From Rubritepida flocculans DSM 14296 (GTDB lineage: Bacteria > Pseudomonadota > Alphaproteobacteria > Acetobacterales > Acetobacteraceae): DNA of 64,000 bases. A model generated the notes under the pieces. It saw only the letters and a list, made by a program, of their open reading frames with translations, was not told the DNA's origin and did not search any database. The stretch covers positions 1-64,000 of the forward strand of contig NZ_AUDH01000002.1 of assembly GCF_000425365.1 (NCBI RefSeq). Direction: 5' to 3'. Shown one piece after another: positions 54,113-63,668 of the stretch (the stretch's first letter is position 1; each line of letters starts with the position of its first letter). The position numbers and the translations under genes were made by a program.

Positions 54113-54991
54113 ATGGGGGCGGTGAGCCCGCCGCCCGAGATTTTCGACCGCCGCCTCCTCGCGCTGCGCCGCGCCCGCGCCGCCGCCCGGGTGGAGGCGG
54201 TGATGCCGGTGCTGGAGGCGGCGGCCGAGCGGCTGCTCGACCGGCTCGACGACACGACGCGCCGCTTCTGCCGGGCGCTCGACCTCGGCGGGCGCGGCGC
54301 GGTGGCGCCCCGGCTGCGCGCGCGCGGGATTCCCTTCGTGGTCTCCATGGACCTCGCCCCCGCCATGGCGGCGCGCGCGGGCGGGCTCGCGCTCGCGGGC
54401 GACGAGGAGTGGCTGCCCTTCGCCCCCGCGAGCTTCGACCTGATCGTGGCGAGCCTCAGCCTGCACTGGGTGAACGACCTGCCGGGCGCGCTGATCCAGC
54501 TTCGCCGGGCGCTGGCGCCCGACGGGCTCTTCCTCGCGAGCCTGCCCGGGCTCGGCACGCTGCAGGGGCTGCGCGAGGCGCTGGCCGCGGCCGAGGCCGA
54601 GACGCGCGGCGGCGCGAGCCCGCGCGTCTCCCCCTTCCCGGAGCTGCGCGACCTCGCGGGGCTGCTGCAGCGCGCGGGCTTCGCCCTGCCGGTGGCGGAC
54701 CAGGAGCGCCTCTCGCTGGCCTGGCGCACGCCGCTCGGCCTGGTGGCCGATCTGCGCGCGGCGGGGGAGAGCAATGCGGTGCGCGCAAGGGATGGCCGCA
54801 CCCCGCCGCGCGCCCTCTTCGCGCGCGCCTTCGCCGCCATGCCGCTCGCCATGGAGGCGCCGCTGCTGGTGATGACGGGCTGGGCCCCGCACGAGAGCCA
54901 GCAGAAGCCCGCCCGCCCCGGCAGCGCCACGGTGCGGCTGGCGGAGGCGCTGGGCGGCGTCGAGCACAAGGCCGGGGAGAGGGCGGGTTGA
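54113..54991 (+). CDS. NDUFAF5-like SAM-dependent methyltransferase-fold protein
   Basis: 292 residues. PPPEIFDRRLLALRRARAAAR at the start is the mark of the NDUFAF5/C20orf7 group found in alphaproteobacteria and mitochondria. RALDLGGRGAVAPRLRARG, SMDLAPAMAARAG and FDLIVASLSLHWVNDLPGAL follow the class I methyltransferase order. In mitochondria NDUFAF5 hydroxylates an Arg of NDUFS7 during complex I assembly; a bacterial equivalent is plausible but unproven. It is also often labelled BioC-like. Start ATG 54113; map follows after 40 bases. Confidence 0.83.
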   Translation: MGAVSPPPEIFDRRLLALRRARAAARVEAVMPVLEAAAERLLDRLDDTTRRFCRALDLGGRGAVAPRLRARGIPFVVSMDLAPAMAARAGGLALAGDEEWLPFAPASFDLIVASLSLHWVNDLPGALIQLRRALAPDGLFLASLPGLGTLQGLREALAAAEAETRGGASPRVSPFPELRDLAGLLQRAGFALPVADQERLSLAWRTPLGLVADLRAAGESNAVRARDGRTPPRALFARAFAAMPLAMEAPLLVMTGWAPHESQQKPARPGSATVRLAEALGGVEHKAGERAG

Positions 54992-55031
54992 AGCTTCGCC
55001 CCGCCGCGCGCATCTTGGCCCGATCGAGGCC

Positions 55032-55859
55032 ATGAAGGCGGGTCGGACCCGGAAGATGGACAAGCAGGGCGGCGAAGCGCGCCGCATCACCCTCCACCGC
55101 CCCGAGGATTTCGAGGGCGCGCGCCGCGCGGGCCAGCTCGCCGCCGCCTGCCTCGACATGATCGAGGCGCATGTGAAGCCCGGCGTGACCACCGGCGCGC
55201 TCGACCGGCTCTGCCACGACTTCATGGCCGATCACGGCGCGGTGCCCGCAACGCTCGGCTACCGCGGCTACGCCCATTCCTCCTGCATCTCGCTCAACCA
55301 TGTGGTCTGCCACGGGATTCCGGGCGAGCGCGTGCTCTGCGAGGGGGACATCCTCAACATCGACGTCACCGCGCTGCTCGACGGCTGGCACGGCGACACG
55401 AGCCGCATGTTCGCGGTGGGGGAGGTCAGCACCAAGGCGCGGCTGCTGATCGAGGTGACCTATGAGGCGATGATGCGCGGCATCGCCGCCGCGAAGCCGG
55501 GCGCCAGCTTCGGCGACATCGGCCACGCCATCCAGTCCTATGCGGAGAAGCACCGCTTCTCGATCGTGCGCGACTTCTGCGGCCACGGCATCGGGCGCAA
55601 CTTCCACGAGCCGCCCAATGTGCTGCATTTCGGCCGCCCGGGCGAAGGGCCGCGGCTGCAGCCGGGCATGTTCTTCACCATCGAGCCGATGGTGAACGCC
55701 GGCCGGCCCGAGGTGAAAATCCTCGAGGATGGCTGGACCGCCGTGACGAGGGACCGTTCCCTCTCCGCCCAGTTCGAGCACATGGTCGGCATCACCGAGA
55801 CGGGCTGCGAGATCTTCACCCTCTCGCCCGCCGGGCGGCACAAGCCGGTCTTCCGCTGA
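55032..55859 (+). CDS. map: Methionine aminopeptidase type I
   Basis: 275 residues. The five metal ligands are Asp111, Asp122, His185, Glu218 and Glu249, in LNIDVTALLDGWHGDTSRMF, DFCGHGIGRNFHEPP, FTIEPMVN and QFEHMVGITETG. It removes the initiator methionine from nascent chains. An internal ATG eight codons in is an alternative start. radC follows after 40 bases; map-radC is a conserved alphaproteobacterial pair. Confidence 0.97.
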   Translation: MKAGRTRKMDKQGGEARRITLHRPEDFEGARRAGQLAAACLDMIEAHVKPGVTTGALDRLCHDFMADHGAVPATLGYRGYAHSSCISLNHVVCHGIPGERVLCEGDILNIDVTALLDGWHGDTSRMFAVGEVSTKARLLIEVTYEAMMRGIAAAKPGASFGDIGHAIQSYAEKHRFSIVRDFCGHGIGRNFHEPPNVLHFGRPGEGPRLQPGMFFTIEPMVNAGRPEVKILEDGWTAVTRDRSLSAQFEHMVGITETGCEIFTLSPAGRHKPVFR

Positions 55860-55899
55860 TGCGCCGCCCGCCCCTCGGCCGCCTGCGCGCCCGCCGGCG

Positions 55900-56640
55900 A
55901 TGACCGGCCGCCGGCGCGGGATGGCGGAGGCGGCGGGCCTCTTCCCCGTGGCGGACCCGGCGCCCAAGACGCCGGGGGTGGAGGGCCACCGCGCGCGGAT
56001 GCGCAAGAAGCTGCTGACGGCGGGGCCCGAGGCGCTGCTCGATCACGAGCTGCTCGAGATGGTGCTCTTCCTCGCCCTGCCGCGGCGCGACACCAAGCCC
56101 ATCGCGCGCGCGCTGCTCGGGCGCTTCCGGGATTTCGCCGGCGCCGTCTCGGCCCCCGAGGCCGATCTGCGCGCCATCGAGGGGCTGGGGGATGCGGGCA
56201 TCGCCGCGCTGCGCACGGTGCAGGCGGCGGCGCTGCGCCTCGCGCGGACCGAGCTGCGCGAGGCGCCGCTGCTCAACAACTGGTCCCGCCTCGAGGCCTA
56301 TCTGACGGCGGTGCTGGCGCGCGAGCCGGCCGAGCAGTTCCGCGTGCTCTTCCTCGACACCCGCAACCGCCTGATCGCCGACGAGGCGCAGGCGCGCGGC
56401 ACGGTGAACCACACGCCCGTCTATCCGCGCGAGGTGGTGAAACGCGCGCTGGAGCTGCACGCCACCGCCCTGATCCTCGTGCACAACCACCCGAGCGGCG
56501 ACCCGACGCCGAGCCGCGCCGACATCGAGATGACGGAGGAGGTGCAGCGCGCCGCCGAGGCCCTCGGCATCGTGCTGCACGACCACCTCATCGTGGGGCG
56601 GGGCGCTGTCCTGTCCTTCCGGCGCGAGGGGCTGCTCTAG
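55900..56640 (+). CDS. radC: RadC-family JAB1/MPN metalloprotein
   Basis: 246 residues. An N-terminal helix-hairpin-helix part (about 30-115; DHELLEMVLFLALPRRDTKPIARALL, IEGLGDAGIAALRTVQAAALRLAR) is joined to the JAMM domain with HNHPSGDPTPSRADIEMTEEV and VLHDHLIVG. Once linked to DNA repair, its true role is uncertain. The last 53 bases are shared with the convergent lipoprotein gene. Confidence 0.95.
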   Translation: MTGRRRGMAEAAGLFPVADPAPKTPGVEGHRARMRKKLLTAGPEALLDHELLEMVLFLALPRRDTKPIARALLGRFRDFAGAVSAPEADLRAIEGLGDAGIAALRTVQAAALRLARTELREAPLLNNWSRLEAYLTAVLAREPAEQFRVLFLDTRNRLIADEAQARGTVNHTPVYPREVVKRALELHATALILVHNHPSGDPTPSRADIEMTEEVQRAAEALGIVLHDHLIVGRGAVLSFRREGLL

Positions 56641-57418
56641 CCGGCTGCGGCGCGGCGCGGGCGGGGGCGGCGGCACGGGCGGGCTGGGCCGCCTGGCGGG
56701 CGGGGGCGCGCACGGGGGCGGCGCCGGCCCGGGCCGGGGCGCCCCGCCGCGCGACGGGCGGGGCGGGCTCCGTCACCACCTCTCCGGCCGGCGCGGCCGC
56801 GGGGGCGGCGGCGCTGGGCGGCGGCATGGGCTCGCCCGGCTCCACCGGCCCGCCGCGCAGCGCGGCGGCGATTTCCCGCACGAAGGCGCGGGGATCCGCG
56901 ACCGGCGGCGTGTGGCGCGGCATGGAGGCGCGGATGCGCAGGATCTGCCCCCCCGCCGCACCGACGCAGACCAGGCTCTGCACCGGCTGGCGGCCATAGG
57001 TGCCTTCCATGGCGGCGCAGCGCAGCAGCGGCGCCGACGGCGGCTCCTGGAACTCGGCCGCGACGCTGAGGCGGCGCGCCGGGCCCTGGCCGCGGGCGCT
57101 CTCCGTCACCCAGCGCTGGAACTCGGCCTGCACCTCGGCCTCCTGCGGGCCATCGGCCGGCGCCGGGCCCTCGGGGCGCAGCACCTGCACGAAGGCGGCG
57201 GCGCGGCGGCCCTCGGTGGCGTAGTTCACCTCCGTCCCCGGGCGCGGCTGGCTGACCGGCACCGTCGCCCCGCGCTGGAAGCCGGCGGCGGCGCCGGGCA
57301 GCCTTTCGGCCAGCGCGGCGGGGGCGTCCGCCCGCGGCACGGGGCCGGCGACGGGGGGCGCATCGCGCGCCGCCTCGCAGGCCGAGAGAAGGCCGAGCGA
57401 GAGGAAACCGAGGATCAC
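56588..57418 (-). CDS. Putative lipoprotein with Ala/Pro/Arg-rich tail
   Basis: 276 residues from a GTG that shares GTGA with the stop of the upstream TerC gene. The lipobox LLSAC puts the lipidated residue at Cys15. A middle domain (about 45-185) with EVNYATEGRRAAAFVQVLRPEG, EFQRWVTESARGQGPARRLSV and RIRASMPRHTPPVADPRAFVREIAAALRG looks folded but is not recognised. The last 80 residues are almost only Ala, Pro and Arg. The 3' end overlaps radC on the other strand by 53 bases, so the tail composition may be partly forced by that. Translation of the whole tail is likely but not certain. Confidence 0.7.
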   Translation of the reverse strand: MILGFLSLGLLSACEAARDAPPVAGPVPRADAPAALAERLPGAAAGFQRGATVPVSQPRPGTEVNYATEGRRAAAFVQVLRPEGPAPADGPQEAEVQAEFQRWVTESARGQGPARRLSVAAEFQEPPSAPLLRCAAMEGTYGRQPVQSLVCVGAAGGQILRIRASMPRHTPPVADPRAFVREIAAALRGGPVEPGEPMPPPSAAAPAAAPAGEVVTEPAPPVARRGAPARAGAAPVRAPARQAAQPARAAAPARAAPQPARAAPRAGRTGQRPAPR

Positions 57419-58041
57419 CGCGCCGCGGGCAGCGGCAGGCCGAGGCCGAGATGCGCGTTGGACGCCAGGATGCCTTCCCACAACAACTCCAATCCGATCC
57501 AGGCGATGAGTGCCACCCCGATGTAGGCGATGAAGCGGTATCGGTCGAGAAGCCGCGCGAGCCAGGCGCCCAGCAGCCCGATCATCACCACCGAGAGCAG
57601 CAGCCCCACCACCAGCAGCTTCGCGTTCGCCCGCGCGACCGCGGCCACCGCGAGCACATTGTCGAGGCTCATGGAGACATCGGCCACCACGATCTGCCAC
57701 AGCGCGGCGGAGAGGGATTTGGGCGCCTCCTCCGCCTCCGCCTCGCCCGCGCCCGCGCCGCCGGCGAGCAGCTCGCGCAGGAAGCTGCCGGCGATGACCA
57801 GCAGCGCGAGCCCGCCCACGACATCCACCCACCACAGCGCGAGCAGCCAGGAGGCGAAGAGGGAGAAGCCGATGCGCAGCACCGCGGCGGCGAGGATGCC
57901 GAAGGCCACCGCCCGCCGCCGCAGCACCGGCGGCAGCCCGGCCGCGGCCAGCCCGATCACCACGGCATTGTCGCCGGAGAGGACGAGGTTCAGCCAGATG
58001 ATCTCGAGCAGTCCGGGCAGGGAGGCGGCGATGTCGGGCAC
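57415..58041 (-). CDS. TerC-family membrane protein (YjbE type), first copy
   Basis: 208 residues, about seven helices. The two TerC signatures are LVLSGDNAVVIGLAAAGLPP near 20 and VADVSMSLDNVLAVAAVARAN near 125; each holds the conserved Asp-Asn pair. Members of this group export manganese or help metal loading of secreted proteins. It is followed by an overlapping lipoprotein gene and preceded, 160 bp upstream, by a related TerC gene, so a duplication is likely. Confidence 0.87.
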   Translation of the reverse strand: MPDIAASLPGLLEIIWLNLVLSGDNAVVIGLAAAGLPPVLRRRAVAFGILAAAVLRIGFSLFASWLLALWWVDVVGGLALLVIAGSFLRELLAGGAGAGEAEAEEAPKSLSAALWQIVVADVSMSLDNVLAVAAVARANAKLLVVGLLLSVVMIGLLGAWLARLLDRYRFIAYIGVALIAWIGLELLWEGILASNAHLGLGLPLPAAR

Positions 58042-58201
58042 GGCGCGTGACCTTCGCAGGGCGGGTGTCGCTGGCCGCGGAGTCTAGCCTCGCCCCTCCC
58101 GCCCGTCCTTGGCCCGGCGTGGCGCCGCCGTGAAGCGTGCGCCACCTTGCCCCGCATGCCGGCGGGTGCCGGCGGGAATGTCGCGCCCTTTGCCGCCCGG
58201 A

Positions 58202-58981
58202 TCAGCCGCCCCGGTCGGCGCGGCGCAGGGCGCGCAGCACCGCATCCACCATCAGCGTCGCCACCGCGGTGAAGATCACCACCTGCAGCAGGGTCGCGCC
58301 CGCCCACATCCAGGCGGGAAAGACGCCGGGCAGCGCCAGGTAGCCCAGCGGCAGCAGCAGGAAGGCGTAGGAGCCGGGCACGCGGTCCGCCACCTCGGCC
58401 GTGCCCTGGTAGATCATGTCGCCCGCCACATAGAGGATGATGAGCAGCCCCACCCAGGCGATCCAGCGGTGCTTGTTCAGCAGATTCGCGATGAAGGTGG
58501 CGGCCACGCCCATCAGCACCACCGAGATGGCGAGGCCGATGATGAGGATGTAGGGGTGGTCCTTCGCCGCGCCGGCCACGGCCAGGACGTTGTCGAGGCT
58601 CATGGACACGTCCGCCACCAGGATCTGCACGATGGCCTGGCGCAGCGTCTTGCGCGGGGCCTTGGCCTCGGCCTCGGCCAGCGCCTCGCTGTGGTCCTCG
58701 TGCCCGCCGCCCTCGCGCAGCTCGCGATACATCTTCCAGCACACCCAGAGCAGCAGCACGCCGCCCGCCAGTGTGATGCCGACGATGGCGAGAAGCTGCA
58801 CCGTGATGCTGGCGAAGGCGATGCGCATCAGGGTGGCGGCGATGATGCCCCAGAAGATCGCGGTGCGGCGCTGCTGCGGCGGCAGCCCGGCCGCCGCCAT
58901 GCCGACGACGATGGCGTTGTCGCCCGCCAGCACGATGTCGATCATCAGAACCTGAAGAAGCGGGACGACCCATTCCGGCAT
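58202..58981 (-). CDS. TerC-family membrane protein, second copy
   Basis: 259 residues. IDIVLAGDNAIVVGMAAAGLPPQQR near 15 and LVADVSMSLDNVLAVAGAA near 125 repeat the two TerC signatures of the neighbouring gene. The C-terminus is longer (FLLLPLGYLALPGVFPAWMWAGATLLQVVIF) and a charged loop (GGGHEDHSEALAEAEAKAPRK) lies near 90-112. Manganese export is the best-supported role for relatives. I looked for a yybP-ykoY manganese riboswitch upstream and did not see one. Confidence 0.88.
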   Translation of the reverse strand: MPEWVVPLLQVLMIDIVLAGDNAIVVGMAAAGLPPQQRRTAIFWGIIAATLMRIAFASITVQLLAIVGITLAGGVLLLWVCWKMYRELREGGGHEDHSEALAEAEAKAPRKTLRQAIVQILVADVSMSLDNVLAVAGAAKDHPYILIIGLAISVVLMGVAATFIANLLNKHRWIAWVGLLIILYVAGDMIYQGTAEVADRVPGSYAFLLLPLGYLALPGVFPAWMWAGATLLQVVIFTAVATLMVDAVLRALRRADRGG

Positions 58982-59147
58982 GACGGAACCTCAACCTCTC
59001 AACATGGATTTTTCTTCATCGCGGCATCGGCCCCGCGCGGCCGAACACTAGGGAAAACTTGGCCTGCGCGGAAGCCCGCTTGTCGGCCGGCGCGGCATCG
59101 GCGAGAGGGGTGCGAGACGACGCGCCGCCGCATGGAGAGGCCGAAGC

Positions 59148-60485
<1,338 letters not shown>

Positions 60486-60528
60486 TCGCGCCACGAAAGC
60501 GCCACGCCCCGGGCCTTTGATTCTCCCG

Positions 60529-60561
60529 CGGCGGGCGCCCCCTCCCCCCGGGGCGCCGCCG
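60529..60561. terminator. Strong GC hairpin after purB
   Basis: CGGCGGGCGCCCC (60529-60541) pairs with GGGGCGCCGCCG (60550-60561) apart from one bulged G. It lies between purB and the proline-rich gene. No T-tract, so termination is uncertain. Confidence 0.4.
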
Positions 60562-60575
60562 GTGGAGAGCCGGCC

Positions 60576-60989
60576 ATGCGAGGTGGCGCGACACGAACCC
60601 TGACTCTGGCCGCGGCATTGCTGCTGGGCGCCTGCGCGACCTACCAGCCCGGCTACTATGCCGGCTACAGCTACGGCTACCGCAGCCCCGGCTGGGGTTA
60701 TGCGAGCCCCGCCTGGCGCAGCCCGGGCTGGTCGGGCTACGGCGGCTATGGGGGCTGGTCGGCGCCGCGCCATGTGGCGCCCGCGCCGCCCCCGCCGCGC
60801 TTCTCCGCCCCGCCCGCGCCGCCCCCGCCACGTTTCGCCGCGCCCCCGCCCCCGCCCCCGCCGCGTTTCGCCGCCCCGCCGGGGCCGCCCCCGCCCGGGC
60901 CGCCTCCGGCGCGCTTTCAACCGCCCTCTCCGGGCGGGCCGCCCCCGCCGGGCCGGCTCCCGCCCCCGCCGCGCCCGCCCTTCGGCTGA
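60576..60989 (+). CDS. Proline-rich repeat lipoprotein, function unknown
   Basis: 137 residues, not recognised. The signal ends in LLLGAC, so Cys20 is likely lipidated. A Gly/Tyr/Ser-Trp-rich stretch (YYAGYSYGYRSPGWGYASP, residues about 27-63) follows. After it come three to four imperfect copies of PPPPRFAAPP up to the end. Such sequences are extended and cell-wall-like rather than enzymatic. The frame is supported by a proper signal peptide and stop, although low complexity makes chance coding harder to exclude. It sits 31 bases before another proline-rich exported protein. Confidence 0.6.
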   Translation: MRGGATRTLTLAAALLLGACATYQPGYYAGYSYGYRSPGWGYASPAWRSPGWSGYGGYGGWSAPRHVAPAPPPPRFSAPPAPPPPRFAAPPPPPPPRFAAPPGPPPPGPPPARFQPPSPGGPPPPGRLPPPPRPPFG

Positions 60990-61020
60990 GGCGCGCCACC
61001 CCTGCACACGGGAGGAGTCC

Positions 61021-61296
61021 ATGATCCGCAAAGCCGCCCTGCTGTTCTCCGCCCTCTTTTGCGCGGGCCTGCTCTCGGCCGCGACCGCGCCCGCCGCGGC
61101 GGGCCATGGCTATGGCTACGGGTACGGCTATCGGCCGCCGCCCCCGCCGCACTGGCATTGGCGCCCGCCGCCCCCGCCGCCGCGCGTGATCCATGTGCCG
61201 CCGCCGGTGGTGTATCACCGGCCGCCCTGCTGGCGGCTGCCGCCCTGGCATCCGGCCTTCTGCCCGCCGCCGCCGCGCTATTACCGCCACTGGTAG
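61021..61296 (+). CDS. Small exported Pro/His/Tyr-rich protein, function unknown
   Basis: 91 residues. GGGAGGAG directly before the ATG at 61021 is one of the best ribosome binding sites in the window. The signal peptide is RKAALLFSALFCAGLLSAATAPAAAG. The mature part is GHGYGYGYGY, then proline runs with HWHWRPPPPP and PPWHPAFCPPPPRYYRHW; two cysteines (75 and 81 or nearby) might pair. Histidines and tyrosines could bind metal, but this is only composition. It forms a pair with the preceding proline-rich lipoprotein. Confidence 0.7.
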   Translation: MIRKAALLFSALFCAGLLSAATAPAAAGHGYGYGYGYRPPPPPHWHWRPPPPPPRVIHVPPPVVYHRPPCWRLPPWHPAFCPPPPRYYRHW

Positions 61297-61341
61297 GGGG
61301 CGCCACTGGCAGGGGGCCTCGCGTCCCTGCATAAGCGGGGC

Positions 61342-62055
61342 ATGTGCACCGTGATCCTGCTGCACCGGCCGGGCGAGGCCTGGCCGATGCTGCTGGCCGC
61401 GAACCGCGACGAGCGGCTGGACCGCCGCTGGGACGCCCCGGCCGCGCATTGGCCCGGCCTGATCGGCGGCCGCGACGCGATGGCGGGCGGCACCTGGATG
61501 GCCATGAACCGCGCGGGCGTGGTCGCCGCCGTGCTCAACCGCCCGGGCAGCCTGGGGCCGGAGGCGGGGAAGCGCTCGCGCGGGGAGTTGCCGCTCCTCG
61601 CGCTGGAGGCGGCCAGCGCCGCCGGGGCGGCCGCCCGCCTCGCCGTGCTCGACGCCGGCCTCTGGCGCCCCTTCCACGCCGTGCTGGCCGATGCCGAGGG
61701 CGCCTGGTTCGTGCTGGGCGCGGGCGAGGGGCGGCCCGAGGCACGGGCGCTGCCGCCCGGCCTCGCCATGATCACGGCGCATCCGCCGAACGATCTCGCC
61801 AGCCCGCGCATCGCCCGCCACCTGCCGCGTTTCGCCGCCGCCCGCCCGCCCGCCCCGCCCGATTGGGGGGATTGGCCGGCCCTGCTGGCCGATTCGGCCG
61901 GGGCGGCGGCCGAGGCGCTGAACATCCCCCCGCTCGGCGGCTTCGGGACGCTGTGCAGCTCGCTTCTGGCGCTCGGCGCTTCGGGCGAGCGGCTCTGGCA
62001 TTTCGCCGCCGGCCCGCCCGACCGCGCGCCCTTCCTGCCCCTGCCGCTCGACTGA
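61342..62055 (+). CDS. NRDE/TANGO2-family protein
   Basis: 237 residues. The family starts with Cys2 ([10 protein letters not shown]), and the name-giving NRDE is at 21-24 in [42 protein letters not shown] continues the pattern. NRDE proteins have an N-terminal-nucleophile-like fold; the TANGO2 relatives are linked to heme or lipid handling but the reaction is unknown. It lies 73 bases upstream of purC. Confidence 0.88.
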   Translation: MCTVILLHRPGEAWPMLLAANRDERLDRRWDAPAAHWPGLIGGRDAMAGGTWMAMNRAGVVAAVLNRPGSLGPEAGKRSRGELPLLALEAASAAGAAARLAVLDAGLWRPFHAVLADAEGAWFVLGAGEGRPEARALPPGLAMITAHPPNDLASPRIARHLPRFAAARPPAPPDWGDWPALLADSAGAAAEALNIPPLGGFGTLCSSLLALGASGERLWHFAAGPPDRAPFLPLPLD

Positions 62056-62061
62056 CCCGCG

Positions 62062-62090
62062 TGGCACGCATGGGCAAGCCTTGCTATATC
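62062..62090 (+). promoter_or_regulatory. Candidate purC promoter
   Basis: TGGCAC (62062-62067) and TATATC (62085-62090) are 17 bases apart, followed by a leader of about 32 bases to the purC ATG. The -10 is good, the -35 poor. Confidence 0.35.
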
Positions 62091-62128
62091 AAGGCTCCGC
62101 TTCGCTTTCCCACCAAGGACCCGCCGCC

Positions 62129-62893
62129 ATGGCTCGCCGCCGCCAGCTCTACGAGGGCAAGGCCAAGATCCTGTTCGAGGGCCCCGAGCCCGGCACCCTC
62201 GTCCAGTACTTCAAGGACGACGCCACCGCCTTCAACGCGCAGAAGCGCGGCACCATCACCGGCAAGGGCGTGCTGAACAACCGCATCAGCGAATACCTGA
62301 TGCAGCGCCTGGGCGAGATCGGCATCCCCACGCACTTCATCCGCCGCCTCAACATGCGCGAGCAGCTCGTGCGCGAGGTGGAGATCATCCCGCTCGAGGT
62401 GGTGGTGCGCAACGTCGCCGCCGGCAGCCTGGCCACGCGGCTCGGCATCCAGGAGGGCACGCGGCTGCCGCGCTCCATCATCGAGTACTACTACAAGAAC
62501 GACGCGCTCCAGGACCCGATGGTGAGCGAGGAGCACATCACCGCCTTCGGCTGGGCCTCCACCCATGACCTGGACGACATCGTGCAGCTCACGCTCCGGG
62601 TGAACGACTTCCTCTCGGGCCTGTTCCTCGGCGTCGGCATCACGCTGGTGGACTTCAAGCTGGAGTTCGGCCGGCTGTGGGAGAACGACGAGATGCGCAT
62701 CGTCCTCGCCGACGAGATCAGCCCCGACAACTGCCGGCTGTGGGACGCCAAGACCGGCGAGAAGATGGACAAGGACCGCTTCCGCCGCGACCTGGGCAAG
62801 GTGGAGGAAGGTTACCAGGAGGTCGCGCGCCGGCTGGGCATCCTGCCCGAGGCGGGGATCCGCGACCTCAAGGGCCCCGAGGTGATGCAGTAG
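62129..62893 (+). CDS. purC: Phosphoribosylaminoimidazole-succinocarboxamide synthase
   Basis: 254 residues. [66 protein letters not shown], and [11 protein letters not shown] with [14 protein letters not shown] are the SAICAR synthase motifs. ATG 62129 with AAGGA upstream. It is coupled to purS 45 bases later. The short spacer between them contains a small stem CCCTCG/CGAGGG. Confidence 0.97.
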   Translation: MARRRQLYEGKAKILFEGPEPGTLVQYFKDDATAFNAQKRGTITGKGVLNNRISEYLMQRLGEIGIPTHFIRRLNMREQLVREVEIIPLEVVVRNVAAGSLATRLGIQEGTRLPRSIIEYYYKNDALQDPMVSEEHITAFGWASTHDLDDIVQLTLRVNDFLSGLFLGVGITLVDFKLEFGRLWENDEMRIVLADEISPDNCRLWDAKTGEKMDKDRFRRDLGKVEEGYQEVARRLGILPEAGIRDLKGPEVMQ

Positions 62894-62938
62894 ATCTTCG
62901 CCCTCGGAGGACGCGAGGGTTCTGTGCGGGAGTGCCGG

Positions 62939-63184
62939 ATGGTGACGAGGTTGCGCGTGACAGTCTTCCCGAAGGCGGGGGTTCTCGATCCGCAAGGCAA
63001 GGCGATCGAGCGCGCGCTGGGCGGCCTCGGCTTCGCGGGGGTGCGCGAGGTGCGCGTGGGCAAGGTGATGCTGGTGGATGTGGAGGAGAGCGACCCCGCC
63101 CGCGCCCGGGCCATGGGCGAGGAGATGGCGCGCCGGCTGCTCGCCAACACCGTGATCGAGAGCTTCACCGTGGAGATCGCGTGA
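62939..63184 (+). CDS. purS: Phosphoribosylformylglycinamidine synthase subunit PurS
   Basis: 81 residues. RVTVFPKAGVLDPQGKAIERALGGLGF and ANTVIESFTVEIA are typical; PurS bridges PurQ and PurL in FGAM synthesis. Start ATG 62939, with a GTG one codon further possible. The usual order purC-purS-purQ-purL is interrupted: instead of purQ three small membrane-protein genes follow, the first overlapping the purS stop. Confidence 0.95.
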   Translation: MVTRLRVTVFPKAGVLDPQGKAIERALGGLGFAGVREVRVGKVMLVDVEESDPARARAMGEEMARRLLANTVIESFTVEIA

Positions 63185-63444
63185 GCGGCGCCACCACCCC
63201 CGCGCCCATGCCGCGCGGCCTGCGCGCCTTCCTGCTCGTCTCGGGCGGGCTCGCCGCCTGGCGGGTGCTGAGCACCGCGGCCTTCCTGCTGTTCGGCCCG
63301 CCGCTCGAGGTTCCGGCGCAGCACCACACGGCGCAGCTCTTCTTCCTGCTCTCCAAGGCCTTCCTGGGCGGGCTGTTCTGGCCGATCAGCCTCGCCATCG
63401 AGGGCTGGCGCGACCCGCTGGGCTGGATCCTCTACCCATGGTGA
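63181..63444 (+). CDS. Small membrane protein downstream of purS
   Basis: 87 residues from a GTG that shares GTGA with the purS stop. Two hydrophobic stretches (FLLVSGGLAAWRVLSTAAFLLFG near 17-40; FFLLSKAFLGGLFWPISLAIEG near 55-75) suggest two membrane helices. The family is not recognised. Coupling to purS implies co-expression with purine synthesis. Overlaps the next gene by seven bases. Confidence 0.65.
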   Translation: MSGATTPAPMPRGLRAFLLVSGGLAAWRVLSTAAFLLFGPPLEVPAQHHTAQLFFLLSKAFLGGLFWPISLAIEGWRDPLGWILYPW

Positions 63445-63668
63445 AGGCCTCCATGGTGATGATGGCGGTGCTGACCGTGCTCGTCTTCATGGGGCTCGGC
63501 TGGCGCGAGCGGCGGCTCGCCGCCCACCAGCCGCCGCCGCCGCGCCAGGGCTGGTTCGCCCGGCAGAAGGCGAAGGCGAACCGGGCGGTGACGGCCGCCG
63601 CCATCGCCGCCATCGGCACCAGCGTGATCCTGGGCGCGCTGCATTGGCTGCGCGTGGCGCAGGGGTGA
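63438..63668 (+). CDS. Small two-helix membrane protein
   Basis: 76 residues. A helix near 5-22 (SMVMMAVLTVLVFMGLGW), a basic proline-containing loop (RERRLAAHQPPPPRQGWFARQKAKANR), and a second helix near 50-68 (AIAAIGTSVILGALHWL). Not recognised. It shares GTGA with the following frame. Tight overlaps on both sides argue that it is a real gene. Confidence 0.62.
   Translation: MVKASMVMMAVLTVLVFMGLGWRERRLAAHQPPPPRQGWFARQKAKANRAVTAAAIAAIGTSVILGALHWLRVAQG

Noticed and set aside
58982-59147. Possible yybP-ykoY manganese riboswitch before the TerC gene
   Set aside because: The conserved loop sequences and terminator of that class are not recognisable here.
62062-62088. TGGCAC...TTGCT before purC as a sigma-54 promoter
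   Set aside because: The two boxes are 13 bases apart instead of 5, and no enhancer-binding protein gene is near.
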